Shown here piece after piece: positions 1 to 8,500 of a stretch of DNA of 57,682 nt. The notes below the pieces were generated by a model, which made no database searches, had not been told where the DNA came from, and saw only the letters and a list, made by a program, of their open reading frames with translations. Both the position numbers and the translations under genes were made by a program. This DNA is from Acidisphaera sp. L21 (GTDB lineage: Bacteria; Pseudomonadota; Alphaproteobacteria; Acetobacterales; Acetobacteraceae), in contig NZ_LMUY01000010.1 of NCBI RefSeq assembly GCF_009765685.1, forward strand, positions 1 to 57,682, in the 5' to 3' direction. The first letter of the stretch is position 1. Each line of letters begins with the position of its first letter.

Positions 1-1998
1 CAGCCGGTCCGGGTCGGGCTGCATGCCATAGACATGCAACCCGTCGCGGATCTGCAATTCCTTCACGTCGCACAAATACGCATCCAGCCGGGCCAGCGCG
101 TCGTCCTCCAGTGCGCCCGGGGCAACGCCGCCCTCGTCCAGCAACCCGGCGGTGGCGGCGCGATCCAGGATCTCCGTGCGAAGCAGAGTGGTGCGGCGGC
201 GATCCATGCCATCGGCAGCGGCGTATTCATCGATCAGCCGCTCCAGCCTAGCTGCCTCCCCCAGCAACCCGGCGGCGTGCAGCGGCGGCGTCAGGTGGCC
301 GATGGTGACTGCGCCCAGCCGCCGTTTGGCCGCTGCGGCCTCGCCGGGGTTGTTCACGATGAAGGGGTAGATCACCGGCATTCCACCAATCAGCGCACGC
401 GGCCAGCAGGCGGAGGACAGGGCGGCGGCCTTGCCCGGCAGCCACTCCAGCGCGCCATGCGTGCCCAAATGCACCAACGCATCGGCCTGCAAAGACAAGT
501 ATAGCGCGATGAAGCCATGGCGCGGCGGCAGGTCGGGGTCGTGGTAGGCCGCCCGGCGATCGCCCGCATCGCCTCGCTCCGGTTGCACCAGCGCGGTGAT
601 GCGGCCCAGTCGCACATGCCGTGCGGCGAACCAGCCGTTGGCGACGGTCGGGTCGTCCGCCGGGTCACCCCAGGCGGCGAGGGCGGCTTGCTGCAACGCC
701 TCCGGCAGGGCGGCGAATAGCAGGCGATAGTCCGCGAGCGGCAGAAACGGCGTGGGGGCCGCGCGGCACAGCGTCGCCGTCAATGCCGACGCGTCGGCAG
801 GCGTCGTTTCGTAACCAGCGTCGGCCAGATGCGTCACGATCGCGGCCAAGCTGGCGAAACTGTCCAGTCCCACCGCATGCCCGCGCTGGCCACCCAGGCC
901 TGGATAGTCGCTGAGCACGATGGTCAGCCGGCGATCGGCCACGGTCGTCGCCGCCAGACGCGACCATCCGACCGCACGGTCTGCGGCCAGGGCGATCCCG
1001 TCCGTGTCCGGCGCGTGTATGGTACGGCCGTCGCGTTCGGTCTTGAACGAGATGGCGGTGGTCAGCAGCCGACCGTCCAATTCGGGCAACACCACTTGCA
1101 TCGCCAGATCGGCCGGGGTCAGTCCGCGCGTGCTGGCCGCCCATGCGGCATGGCTGCTGCCGGCCAGAACCAGTTGCAGCACTGGCGCATTCGCGGCATC
1201 CAGCGGACTCGCCTCGGCGTCGCCCTGCGGCAAGCGCGCGGAAAATCCGGTGGCGTTCAGCACGACCTTGGGCGCCCATGCGGCCAAAGTTCGGGACACG
1301 AACGTGGCCGTCTCCGGCGCTTTTAGGCTGCCGACATAGATCGCACCCACCGCCAACCCCCGGGCCTGCAATGCCGCGAGCAGGGCGGTGACGGGGGCGA
1401 TGTCTTCCGACAGCAGATGCGAGCGGTAGAACACGAGGGCTGCGAGCGGCCGATCGTTCAGGTCCAGCGCGTGCACGCCATGCTGCGGCATTGCCACCGC
1501 CTGGCCGGCCTCATCCGAGCCGAGTCCGGCCAGATGCGTCATCAGCGCCAGCGCACTGCGCAGATTGGCCCGGCCGCCATGGCGAAAGCAGGCGTCCAGC
1601 CGGGCGTAGGCTGTTGGCGTCACGGTGGAAAACGCCGCGAGCGCCGGGTCGTCGCGGCCGTCGCCAGGTAGCACTGCCAGGGCAATCCCGCGCTCCCGGC
1701 ACAACGCCGCCAGTTCCTCCGCGCCGTAGCGCCAGTAATCCAGCCCGCCCAGCAATCGCAGCACGACGCAACGCGCGTGCGCCACCGTCTGCTCCAGATA
1801 CAGATCGACCGATAGCGGATGCCGCAGGCGGCCCAGCGGCGCCAGCCGCAGCGCCACTGTGCCTGGATCAGCCGCTGCCAACGCCGCCAAATCGCCGTCG
1901 GAGAAGGACAGCACCACCAGTTCCGCGGGCGCGTGGCCGAGGTCGACCGCTTGGGCCGCCTCGTCCAGGGAGCGCGTTTCGCGGAGCAGCAGATGCAT
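1..1998 (-). CDS. cobN: Cobaltochelatase subunit CobN (3' end outside window)
   Basis: The large subunit of the aerobic ATP-dependent cobaltochelatase, which inserts cobalt into hydrogenobyrinic acid a,c-diamide with CobS and CobT. The minus-strand frame is open from an ATG at 1998 to the window edge, giving about 666 residues of a family that usually has 1100-1300. The translation contains the CobN signature HLGTHGALEWLPGK, followed by a conserved PVIYPFIVNNPGEA stretch. The start codon overlaps the cobW stop by one base (TGATG), so translation is probably coupled. It is the third gene after the cobalamin riboswitch, so B12 should repress it. Several long plus-strand frames here are antisense shadows. 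The identity is certain from the motifs; the C-terminus is simply not in the window. Confidence 0.93.
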   Translation of the reverse strand, partial: MHLLLRETRSLDEAAQAVDLGHAPAELVVLSFSDGDLAALAAADPGTVALRLAPLGRLRHPLSVDLYLEQTVAHARCVVLRLLGGLDYWRYGAEELAALCRERGIALAVLPGDGRDDPALAAFSTVTPTAYARLDACFRHGGRANLRSALALMTHLAGLGSDEAGQAVAMPQHGVHALDLNDRPLAALVFYRSHLLSEDIAPVTALLAALQARGLAVGAIYVGSLKAPETATFVSRTLAAWAPKVVLNATGFSARLPQGDAEASPLDAANAPVLQLVLAGSSHAAWAASTRGLTPADLAMQVVLPELDGRLLTTAISFKTERDGRTIHAPDTDGIALAADRAVGWSRLAATTVADRRLTIVLSDYPGLGGQRGHAVGLDSFASLAAIVTHLADAGYETTPADASALTATLCRAAPTPFLPLADYRLLFAALPEALQQAALAAWGDPADDPTVANGWFAARHVRLGRITALVQPERGDAGDRRAAYHDPDLPPRHGFIALYLSLQADALVHLGTHGALEWLPGKAAALSSACWPRALIGGMPVIYPFIVNNPGEAAAAKRRLGAVTIGHLTPPLHAAGLLGEAARLERLIDEYAAADGMDRRRTTLLRTEILDRAATAGLLDEGGVAPGALEDDALARLDAYLCDVKELQIRDGLHVYGMQPDPDRL

Positions 1999-3026
1999 CA
2001 GGCGGCGGCGAGTGCGGCGGCGATGGCGTCGCGATCGAGCCCGGTCTGTCCAATCACCACCAGATGCCCGGCGCGCGCCTCGCCCTCGGTCCAGTTACGA
2101 TCGTAGCTTTGGCGGAACCGGGTGCCAACGCCTTGGATTGCCAACCGCATCGGCCGCCCCGCGACTGCGACGAAGCCCTTGATGCGCAGCACCTCATGCG
2201 CCCCCGCCACCTCCGCCAACCGCCGCAGCAATGCGTTGGGTGCTGCGGTTTCCGGCATGGGCACGACGAAGCTGTCGAAATCGTCGTGCTCGTGCTCGCC
2301 ATCGACCGCGTCGTGGCAGGAGGGACGTGCGGCCAGATCGTCTTCCGCCGCGGAATCCAGCCCCAGCAGCACCGACAGATCCACACGGCCCTCCGTCGCC
2401 GTCACCAGCGTCGCCGGGCGCGGCAGGCTTGCCGCGATTTCAACGCGCAGCCGGGCGAGCGTTGCGGGGTCCAGCAGATCCGCCTTGTTCAGGATCACCA
2501 GGTCGGCGGCGTTGATCTGGTCGCCATAGACCTCGGCCAGCGGGTTGTCGTGATCCAGTGACCCGTCCGCGGCCCGTTGCGCCGCCACCGCCGCCGGGTC
2601 ATCGGCGAAGCGCCCGGTGGCGACGGCGGGGCCATCCACAACGGTCACCACCGCATCCACCGTGACGCGGGACCGGATATCCGGCCAGCCGAACGCCTTC
2701 AGCAGCGGCTTGGGCAGCGCCAGGCCGGAGGTTTCGATCAGGATGTGCTCGGGCGGGTTCGGCCGGTCCAGCAGCGCCTGCATGGCGGGCAGGAATTCGT
2801 CCGCCACGGTGCAGCACAGGCAGCCATTGGCCAATTCCACGATATCGGCGTCCTCGCAGCCCGGGATCCCGCAACTACGGAGCGTTTCACCGTCGATGCC
2901 GAGCGAGCCGAACTCGTTCACCAGGATGGCGATACGACGGCCGCCGGCGTTCGCCAGCACGTGGCGCACCAGCGTCGTCTTGCCTGCGCCCAGGAAGCCG
3001 GTGATGACGGTGCAGGGGATTTTCAT
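1998..3026 (-). CDS. cobW: CobW, G3E-family cobalt/zinc GTPase chaperone
   Basis: A metallochaperone GTPase of the COG0523/G3E family, 342 residues, thought to deliver cobalt for cobaltochelation. The P-loop GFLGAGKTT is at residues 10-18. The metal-binding CxCC motif (GCLCC) is at 68-72, followed by ETSG and the NKAD guanine-specificity motif. A histidine- and acid-rich stretch (EHEHDD) in the middle is typical of CobW proteins and may bind metal. The start overlaps the end of the DUF1636 gene by four bases (ATGA) and the stop overlaps cobN, so the three genes form a tight operon. Position next to cobN favours CobW over other COG0523 zinc chaperones. Confidence 0.93.
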   Translation of the reverse strand: MKIPCTVITGFLGAGKTTLVRHVLANAGGRRIAILVNEFGSLGIDGETLRSCGIPGCEDADIVELANGCLCCTVADEFLPAMQALLDRPNPPEHILIETSGLALPKPLLKAFGWPDIRSRVTVDAVVTVVDGPAVATGRFADDPAAVAAQRAADGSLDHDNPLAEVYGDQINAADLVILNKADLLDPATLARLRVEIAASLPRPATLVTATEGRVDLSVLLGLDSAAEDDLAARPSCHDAVDGEHEHDDFDSFVVPMPETAAPNALLRRLAEVAGAHEVLRIKGFVAVAGRPMRLAIQGVGTRFRQSYDRNWTEGEARAGHLVVIGQTGLDRDAIAAALAAA

Positions 3027-3370
3027 GCGGGTAGCCTTCCTTTGACCATACGCGCCAGGCTCGGCGCGCGTTTGGACGGCAATACCGTGCCGGTCGCATG
3101 GGCTGCGTATAGCCTTGCATAGGCTAGCAGGTCACCCGCCACAGCCGGCGCCAGGCCGCCGAGCAAGTACGTCCATTTGCCCGGCATCGAGATCGCGGCG
3201 GCGCAACCGCTGTCGCATACGGAAAGACAGGACACTTCGCGCAATTCCACAGCATCGGCGTTTGGGTGTGTGGCGATGGCGCTGTGCATGTGGCGGCCAG
3301 CGGGTGCTGCGTCCTCCGCCAGTGGCTGGCCGGCGCGACAGGTGATGCAGACGTGAAGAATCGGGGGCAT
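3023..3370 (-). CDS. DUF1636 cysteine-rich putative metal-binding protein
   Basis: A 115-residue protein beginning MPPILHVCITCRAGQ. It has a CxxC pair near the N-terminus and a second cluster of cysteines in the middle (CLSVCDSGC), a pattern seen in DUF1636 proteins that are often encoded in cobalamin loci. The cysteine spacing suggests a metal or Fe-S site; the function is not established. It is the first gene after the cobalamin riboswitch, with a GGAG about ten bases before the ATG, and its end overlaps the cobW start. A role in cobalt handling together with CobW is inference from context. Confidence 0.82.
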   Translation of the reverse strand: MPPILHVCITCRAGQPLAEDAAPAGRHMHSAIATHPNADAVELREVSCLSVCDSGCAAAISMPGKWTYLLGGLAPAVAGDLLAYARLYAAHATGTVLPSKRAPSLARMVKGRLPA

Positions 3371-3515
3371 CGTGCGGCGTCTCCGTGGTCAGGCACGGGT
3401 GCCCATCGCCGCCCAGGCCACGCCCGGCGGTCGGGCTGCCGCAGCAACCCGCCAACCCCGGTGCACCCCGCCCGGCGTCGCAATGGTGGATCCTGGCGCA
3501 AGCGGGCGCCAAGCG

Positions 3516-3668
3516 ATGGCAGGTCTCCTGGCTCACGGATCGAACGTGGTGCTGGCGACCTTCCCGGAGTTACCCCCAGTGGCATGTGCCCTCACCGCTC
3601 TCCGCTTACAGTTGCGGGGGCAGCCGCGGTGTTGCACCGCGTTCCCTTTTCACCCCCCGGTTGGAGGG
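3516..3668 (-). promoter_or_regulatory. Cobalamin (AdoCbl) riboswitch
   Basis: Read on the minus strand, this segment has the conserved cobalamin aptamer elements in order. They are a GGTGAAAAGGGAAC-type start, a GCGGTGCAACACCGC hairpin, GCTGCCCCCGCAACTGTA with AGCGG, then ACTGGGGGTAACTCCGGGAAG. The B12 box AGCCAGGAGACCTGCC lies at 3533-3518. It is transcribed toward DUF1636-cobW-cobN. After the B12 box a small hairpin (TGGCGC / GCGCCA, plus-strand 3494-3511) could be the expression platform, but it has no U-tract, so control is probably of translation or another kind. B12 binding should lower expression of the cobN operon. It does not lie in the leader of cobP, which reads the other way. Confidence 0.93.
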
Positions 3669-3680
3669 ACCATCCCGTCC

Positions 3681-3709
3681 CGTGTATGACCCAGCGCGTG
3701 ACAGGTCAA
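3681..3709 (-). promoter_or_regulatory. Candidate sigma70-type promoter for the riboswitch RNA
   Basis: On the minus strand TTGACC (3709-3704) is followed after 17 bases by TACACG (3686-3681), giving a predicted start of transcription near 3674, just before the aptamer. The -35 box matches five of six consensus bases; the -10 is weak (three of six). The element lies inside the first codons of cobP and its -10 touches the cobP start codon. Confidence 0.4.
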
Positions 3710-4192
3710 ATCACCTTCGTTCTGGGCGGCGCTCGGTCGGGCAAGAGCGCGTATGCCGAGGCATTGGTGCAGGCCCATCCGCCGCCCTGGCGCTACGTCG
3801 CCACCGGCCAGGCCTTCGACGCGGAGATGCGGGAGCGGTTCGCCACCCACCAATCCCGCCGCAGCGGGTCATGGCAGACGGTGGAAGCCCCGCTCGATCT
3901 GGCCGCAGTGTTGGACAGCCCGGCACCGGTGCTGGTCGACTGCCTGACACTGTGGGTGACCAATCTACTGCTGGCGGAGCAGGCACCGGATTGGCCCGTG
4001 CTGCTGGCAGCCCTCGACGCGCGGAACGCTCCGACGGTTTTGGTGTCCAACGAGGTCGGGCTGGGCATCGTGCCGGACAATGCGCTCGCCCGGCGATTTC
4101 GCGATATGGCCGGCGTGCTGCATGCCAAGGTCGCCGCGCGGGCGGATAGGGTAGTGCTGATGGTGGCCGGCATTCCGATGGTGGTGAAATGA
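3686..4192 (+). CDS. cobP: Adenosylcobinamide kinase / adenosylcobinamide-phosphate guanylyltransferase (CobP/CobU)
   Basis: A bifunctional enzyme of nucleotide-loop assembly. It phosphorylates adenosylcobinamide and transfers GMP to give adenosyl-GDP-cobinamide. From the ATG at 3686 it is 168 residues, close to the family size. The P-loop GGARSGKS is at residues 14-21. The THQSRR segment contains the histidine expected to carry GMP, and SNEVGLGIVP is a conserved family motif. The frame is open much further upstream (to 3266), but that extension runs antisense through the riboswitch and does not look like protein. A GGAGGG at 3663-3668 is rather far from the ATG. The stop overlaps the cobO start (ATGA). 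Confidence 0.92.
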   Translation: MTQRVTGQITFVLGGARSGKSAYAEALVQAHPPPWRYVATGQAFDAEMRERFATHQSRRSGSWQTVEAPLDLAAVLDSPAPVLVDCLTLWVTNLLLAEQAPDWPVLLAALDARNAPTVLVSNEVGLGIVPDNALARRFRDMAGVLHAKVAARADRVVLMVAGIPMVVK

Positions 4193-4794
4193 CCGAAGAC
4201 GACGACCGCCATCGCGAGAAGATGGCCAAGCGCAAGGCAGTGCAGGATGCCGAGGTCGCCAGTAAGACGGTGACCGAAAAGGGCCTGCTGATGGTCCATA
4301 CCGGCCCGGGCAAGGGCAAGACCACCGCCGCCTTCGGCCTGGCCCTGCGCATGCTGGGCCGCGGCCGGCCGGTCGGAATCGTGCAATTCATCAAGGGCGC
4401 CTGGAGCACCGGCGAACGCACCGCGTTCGAGCGATTTGGCGACATGGTGGAATGGCACACCATGGGCGAGGGCTTCACCTGGGAAACCCAGGACCGCGCC
4501 CGCGATGTCGCCGCAGCCGGGCGCGCCTGGGCGCAGGCAGTGGCGATGATGGCAAAGCCCGGCCTGGGCCTGCTGGTGCTGGACGAACTGAACATCGCCC
4601 TGCGCTACGATTACCTGGCCATCGACGCGGTGCTGGCCGGCCTGGCAGGTCGGCCGCCCGCGCTGCACGTGGTCGTCACCGGCCGCAACGCCCGCCCGGC
4701 AATGATCGAGGCAGCGGATCTGGTCACCGAGATGACTCTGGTGAAGCACCATTTCGCCGCCGGGGTGAAGGCGCAGGAAGGGGTGGAGTTCTGA
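4189..4794 (+). CDS. cobO: Cob(I)yrinic acid a,c-diamide adenosyltransferase
   Basis: Transfers the 5'-deoxyadenosyl group from ATP to the cobalt of cob(I)yrinic acid diamide, forming the Co-C bond. It has 201 residues. The P-loop-like ATP motif GPGKGKTT is at residues 39-46, followed by IVQFIKGAW and [10 protein letters not shown], which are hallmarks of the CobA/CobO/BtuR family. The polar N-terminal 30 residues are typical for CobO. It overlaps cobP by four bases and is followed at once by cobQ, so cobP-cobO-cobQ read as one transcript. Confidence 0.94.
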   Translation: MTEDDDRHREKMAKRKAVQDAEVASKTVTEKGLLMVHTGPGKGKTTAAFGLALRMLGRGRPVGIVQFIKGAWSTGERTAFERFGDMVEWHTMGEGFTWETQDRARDVAAAGRAWAQAVAMMAKPGLGLLVLDELNIALRYDYLAIDAVLAGLAGRPPALHVVVTGRNARPAMIEAADLVTEMTLVKHHFAAGVKAQEGVEF

Positions 4795-4808
4795 GCGCGC
4801 GCGCCATC

Positions 4809-6230
4809 ATGTTTCAGGGCACCGGCTCCAGCGTCGGCAAGTCCCTGCTGGTGGCGGGATTGGCCCGTGCCATGTTGCGACGGGATCTTCGGGTGCGGCC
4901 GTTCAAACCGCAGAACATGTCCAACAATGCGGCCGTCACCCAAGATGGCGGCGAGATCGGCCGTGCGCAGGCGCTGCAGGCGCGGGCGGCAGGGGTGGCG
5001 CCCAGCGTTCACATGAACCCGGTGCTGCTGAAACCGCAGAGCGAAATCGGCAGCCAGGTGGTGGTACAGGGCCGCGTGGTCGGCAACGCCCGCGCCCGCG
5101 AGTATCAAGCGATGAAGCCCAGCCTGCTGCCCCACGTGCTGGACAGCTTCGCCCGCATGCGCGCGGCGGCAGATATCGTCCTGGTGGAAGGCGCCGGCAG
5201 CGCGTCCGAAGTGAACCTGCGCACTGGCGACATCGCCAATATGGGCTTTGCCCACGCGGCCGACGTGCCGGTGGTCGTGATCGGCGATATCGACCGTGGC
5301 GGCGTCATCGCCAGCCTGGTCGGGACCCATGCAGTGCTAGACCCGGCGGATCGCGCCATGGTGGCCGGCTTCATCGTCAACCGGATGCGCGGCGACACCG
5401 CATTATTCGCCAGCGGCATGGACACCATCGCGCAACGCACCGGCTGGGCCGCCTTGGGCCTGGTGCCATTCTTCCCCGACGCCCACCGCTTGCCGGCGGA
5501 AGACGCCGCCGACCTTGCCCTCACCCGGCGCCCCGGCGCCTCGGTGCGCATCGCGGTGCCAGCACTGCCGTGGATCAGCAACTTCGACGACATTGATCCG
5601 CTGGCCGCCGAACCCGGCGTCGATCTGCATCTCGTCCAGCGCGGCCAGCCGCTGCCGGTCTGCGATTTGGTGATCCTGCCGGGTTCGAAAGCCACCATCG
5701 CCGACTTGGCGGCGCTGCGGGCGGAGGGGTGGGACATCGACCTCTACGCCCATCACCGCCGCGGCGGCCGGGTGCTGGGCCTGTGCGGCGGCTACCAGAT
5801 GCTGGGTCGCACCCTGGCGGACCCGGACGGGGTGGAGGGACCGCCAGCCACGGTGCCCGGGCTGGGCCTGCTGCCGGTGGATACCGTGCTGGGCGGCGAC
5901 AAGCGCCTGGAGGATGTGCAGGGCGAGTGCGCCGGCGTGCCCTTTACCGGCTACGAAATGCATGTCGGCCGCACCACTGGTGATGCTGCCCCATTGCTGC
6001 ACATCGATGGCCAGCCGGACGGGGCGATATCCGCCGATGGTTTGATCGCCGGCTGCTACGTCCACGGCCTGTTCGCGCATGACGCCCAACGCGCCGCCTG
6101 GCTGCGCCGCCTGGGCACAGACGCGCCACCCCGCAATCATACCGCGGACGTCGAAACCGTGCTCGATCGCCTGGCCGCGCATGTGGAGTCACATGTGGAT
6201 GTGGCCGCCCTGCTTCGGCTGGCTCGCTAG
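4809..6230 (+). CDS. cobQ: Cobyric acid synthase CobQ (glutamine-hydrolysing)
   Basis: Amidates carboxylates b, d, e and g of adenosylcobyrinic acid a,c-diamide using glutamine and ATP. The N-terminal dethiobiotin-synthetase-like domain begins [12 protein letters not shown] and has [12 protein letters not shown]. The C-terminal class I glutamine amidotransferase domain has its nucleophile in [10 protein letters not shown] (Cys about 326) and the histidine in YVHGLFAHD (His about 419). From the ATG it has 473 residues. Homologues often begin a few residues earlier, and a good AGGAAGGGG at about 4775-4783 fits a CTG start at 4791 that overlaps the cobO stop (CTGA). The true start may therefore be 4791. 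The same frame is open back to 4452, but that part is a shadow of cobO. Confidence 0.93.
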   Translation: MFQGTGSSVGKSLLVAGLARAMLRRDLRVRPFKPQNMSNNAAVTQDGGEIGRAQALQARAAGVAPSVHMNPVLLKPQSEIGSQVVVQGRVVGNARAREYQAMKPSLLPHVLDSFARMRAAADIVLVEGAGSASEVNLRTGDIANMGFAHAADVPVVVIGDIDRGGVIASLVGTHAVLDPADRAMVAGFIVNRMRGDTALFASGMDTIAQRTGWAALGLVPFFPDAHRLPAEDAADLALTRRPGASVRIAVPALPWISNFDDIDPLAAEPGVDLHLVQRGQPLPVCDLVILPGSKATIADLAALRAEGWDIDLYAHHRRGGRVLGLCGGYQMLGRTLADPDGVEGPPATVPGLGLLPVDTVLGGDKRLEDVQGECAGVPFTGYEMHVGRTTGDAAPLLHIDGQPDGAISADGLIAGCYVHGLFAHDAQRAAWLRRLGTDAPPRNHTADVETVLDRLAAHVESHVDVAALLRLAR

Positions 6231-6232
6231 CG

Positions 6233-6847
6233 CTACTCGAAGAACTCCACCTTGCCGTCGTCCAGATCGTAGCGCGCGCCGACGATCTTCAGCCGGCCTT
6301 CTCGCAACGGCTCGATCAGCATCTGCTCGGTATCGCGCAGGCGGGTGACGATGCGGGCCACGTTTGCACGGACCGAGCGATCTAGCAGGTCGTCCGTCCC
6401 CTCGCGCCGGGCGCGCAGGACAGCGGGAATGATCGGCTCGATCATCTGGCCGATGCTGCCGGGGTAGGTGGCGTCGTTCTCCACCACGTTTACCGCGGCT
6501 TGCACCGCGCCGCAGCGTTCGTGCCCCAGCACGACGACCAGCGGCGCGCCCAAAACGGCCACGCCGTATTCGATGCTGCCCATCGCCGCCAGATCCACCA
6601 CGTTGCCGGCGTTGCGGACGATGAACAACTCGCCCAGCCCGCGGCCAAACAGCAGTTCCGGCGACACCCGGCTGTCGGAACAGCCGACCAGCACACAGAA
6701 CGGCCGCTGTTCCTGCGCCAGTGCCGCCCGGCGTTCCTGACTGGTTTGCTGCGGGCGCATCGCCGTGCCCTCGTGAAACTGCTTGTTGCCCTCCTTCAGC
6801 AAGGCCAGGGCTTCATCCGGAGTTATCGCGCTGGGCGGTAGAGGCAT
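6233..6847 (-). CDS. Beta-class carbonic anhydrase
   Basis: Interconverts CO2 and bicarbonate in the cytoplasm. It has 204 residues. Zinc ligands fit Cys56 in the CSDSR motif (56-60), His109 and Cys112 in HERCG, and Asp58-Arg60 form the usual catalytic dyad. It converges on cobQ with only two bases between stop codons, so neither gene has room for its own terminator there. GGATG before the ATG is a modest ribosome-binding site. Nothing links it to cobalamin synthesis beyond position. Confidence 0.93.
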   Translation of the reverse strand: MPLPPSAITPDEALALLKEGNKQFHEGTAMRPQQTSQERRAALAQEQRPFCVLVGCSDSRVSPELLFGRGLGELFIVRNAGNVVDLAAMGSIEYGVAVLGAPLVVVLGHERCGAVQAAVNVVENDATYPGSIGQMIEPIIPAVLRARREGTDDLLDRSVRANVARIVTRLRDTEQMLIEPLREGRLKIVGARYDLDDGKVEFFE

Positions 6848-6954
6848 GGTTACATCCTTTCTATTGTATCGAGCCCAGCGGGGACGGGCGCAGTTCCCCC
6901 CGTGGCTGAACCTATGTCACACTCGCACGCCGACCTACCGGAGCGCACCATCCG

Positions 6955-7965
6955 ATGAAACGCCCGATGCTTCATCATATTGCTCGTGTCTTGGTTATGC
7001 CGGAAGACGGCGTGGAATCGGTCGTCGCCTTGATGGCCACGGCCATGCGCACCATTCGGCTAAAAATGTTCACCTTCGACAGCCCGGAGCTGATCGCCGG
7101 GTTGGTGGCCTCACAAGCCCGGGGCGTGGAGGTGCGCGTGATGCTGAACCCCAAGCGATCCAGCGGGTCGCGCGCGAACGATACCACAGTTGATACGCTG
7201 CGCGCGGCCGGCGTCACAGTGCAGTGGACCAGCCCGCATTTTGCAGTCACCCACGAGAAATCCATGGTGATCGACGACAGCCTGGCGCTGATCGCCACGT
7301 TTAATTTCGTCGACAAGTATTTCACTCTGACGCGTGATTACGGCCTGCTGATCGACGATCCGGATACGGTGGGCCAACTCGTTGCGTGTTTCGAGGCCGA
7401 TTGGGCCGAAGGCCCGTATCAACTGCCACTCGCCAGTCCGCTGGTGCTGAGCAATAACAATGCCCGCGCTACCATGGCAGCTTTCATCGATAGCGCTGTG
7501 CACACGCTGCATGTGCAACATCCAAAATTCTCCGACCTGGCGATTTTGGATCGGCTGCTGGACGCGCAGCAACGCGGCGTTCGGGTGCACATTATCTGCG
7601 GCGGCCGGCACGGCATTAGCGCCAGTGACATGATGGATACCTTCAGCGCGCTGCGGGCGCTCGGCCGGGCGGGGGTGCGCATTCGCCGCCAGCATGGCCT
7701 GCGCCTACATTCGAAACTACTGGTGGCGGATGGGGAGCGGGCGTTGATCGGTTCCATGAACATTGACCGCAGCGCCTTCGATCTGCGGCGCGAAATGGGT
7801 GCGGTATTCGACGATGCCGCCGCGGTGCAGAAGCTGGACAAGCAATTCGACCATGATTGGCAGGACGCCAAATCTTACGATCCACCCGACCCATTCCGCC
7901 TGGATCTGGTGACCGCGGTGGACCAATTGCATGGCGGCAGCGACCCGGACTTCATTCATGAGTGA
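6955..7965 (+). CDS. Phospholipase D-fold protein (cardiolipin synthase-like)
   Basis: A 336-residue protein with two HxKx4D catalytic motifs, THEKSMVID at His100-Lys102-Asp107 and LHSKLLVAD at His252-Lys254-Asp259. This is the two-repeat layout of the PLD superfamily, which includes cardiolipin synthases, phosphodiesterases and nucleases. It lacks the N-terminal membrane helices of classical Cls, so a soluble phosphodiesterase or ClsB/C-like enzyme is possible. The last eight bases overlap the start of the chromate transporter gene, suggesting co-transcription. Substrate cannot be told from sequence. Confidence 0.82.
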   Translation: MKRPMLHHIARVLVMPEDGVESVVALMATAMRTIRLKMFTFDSPELIAGLVASQARGVEVRVMLNPKRSSGSRANDTTVDTLRAAGVTVQWTSPHFAVTHEKSMVIDDSLALIATFNFVDKYFTLTRDYGLLIDDPDTVGQLVACFEADWAEGPYQLPLASPLVLSNNNARATMAAFIDSAVHTLHVQHPKFSDLAILDRLLDAQQRGVRVHIICGGRHGISASDMMDTFSALRALGRAGVRIRRQHGLRLHSKLLVADGERALIGSMNIDRSAFDLRREMGAVFDDAAAVQKLDKQFDHDWQDAKSYDPPDPFRLDLVTAVDQLHGGSDPDFIHE

Positions 7966-8500
7966 GGCGCCCTCCGCCTGGACGGTCGCGCGTGCCTTCA
8001 ACCAGATTGCGCTGGAAAGCTTCGGTGGCGGCCTGTCCGCCTGGTCGCGGGAGGTGGTGGTGCAGGAGCGTGGTTGGATGACCGATGAGGAATTCCTGAG
8101 CGCCACCACGATCTGCCGCATTCTACCCGGCGCCAACCAGGTGAACCTGGCAGTATTCGTTGGGCTGAAGCTGCGCGGCGTCGTGGGGGCGGTGTCGGCG
8201 GTGTGCGGGCTGGTGGCGGTGCCGGGTATCCTGGTGCTGGTGGTGGGCGCGATTTATCTGCGGGTGCGCGATGTGCCAGCGGTTCAGCATGTGCTGGCGG
8301 GAATGGCGGCGGCGGCCGTAGGGCTGACCTTTTCCGTGGCCTGGCGGCAAGGGCGGGCGACGTTGGTCTCCGCCATTCCGTGCTTCCTTGCGGGGATGAC
8401 CGTGCTGCTGTCGGCAATGTTTCGCACGCCGCTTTGGCTCATTCTTTTCCTGCTGGGGCCGCTGGGGTTCTGGTGGGCCTGGCGTCGCGCCGCCGCATGA
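7958..8500 (+). CDS. Chromate transporter ChrA, N-terminal half protein
   Basis: 180 residues from ATG 7958, with hydrophobic segments matching one CHR domain. ALESFGGGLSAWSREVV corresponds to the family's FGGP-type motif, and ICRILPGANQVNLAVFVG to its PGP-Q-N motif. Short-chain CHR proteins occur as adjacent pairs that together make the antiparallel two-domain transporter, exporting chromate or a similar anion with protons. The in-frame ATG at 7931 lies inside the PLD-fold gene and is not needed. The end overlaps the next gene by four bases (ATGA). Confidence 0.85.
   Translation: MSEAPSAWTVARAFNQIALESFGGGLSAWSREVVVQERGWMTDEEFLSATTICRILPGANQVNLAVFVGLKLRGVVGAVSAVCGLVAVPGILVLVVGAIYLRVRDVPAVQHVLAGMAAAAVGLTFSVAWRQGRATLVSAIPCFLAGMTVLLSAMFRTPLWLILFLLGPLGFWWAWRRAAA

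Noticed and set aside
1491-2561. A 356-codon plus-strand open frame
   Set aside because: Antisense to cobN and cobW, both certain from their motifs; its translation is rich in Arg/Pro/Ala with no domain.
3266-3685. Upstream extension of the cobP frame (to 308 codons)
   Set aside because: It runs through the riboswitch in antisense and has no protein-like sequence; CobP length fits the start at 3686.
4452-4790. Upstream extension of the cobQ frame
   Set aside because: Shadow of cobO in another frame; CobQ homology begins at about 4791-4809.
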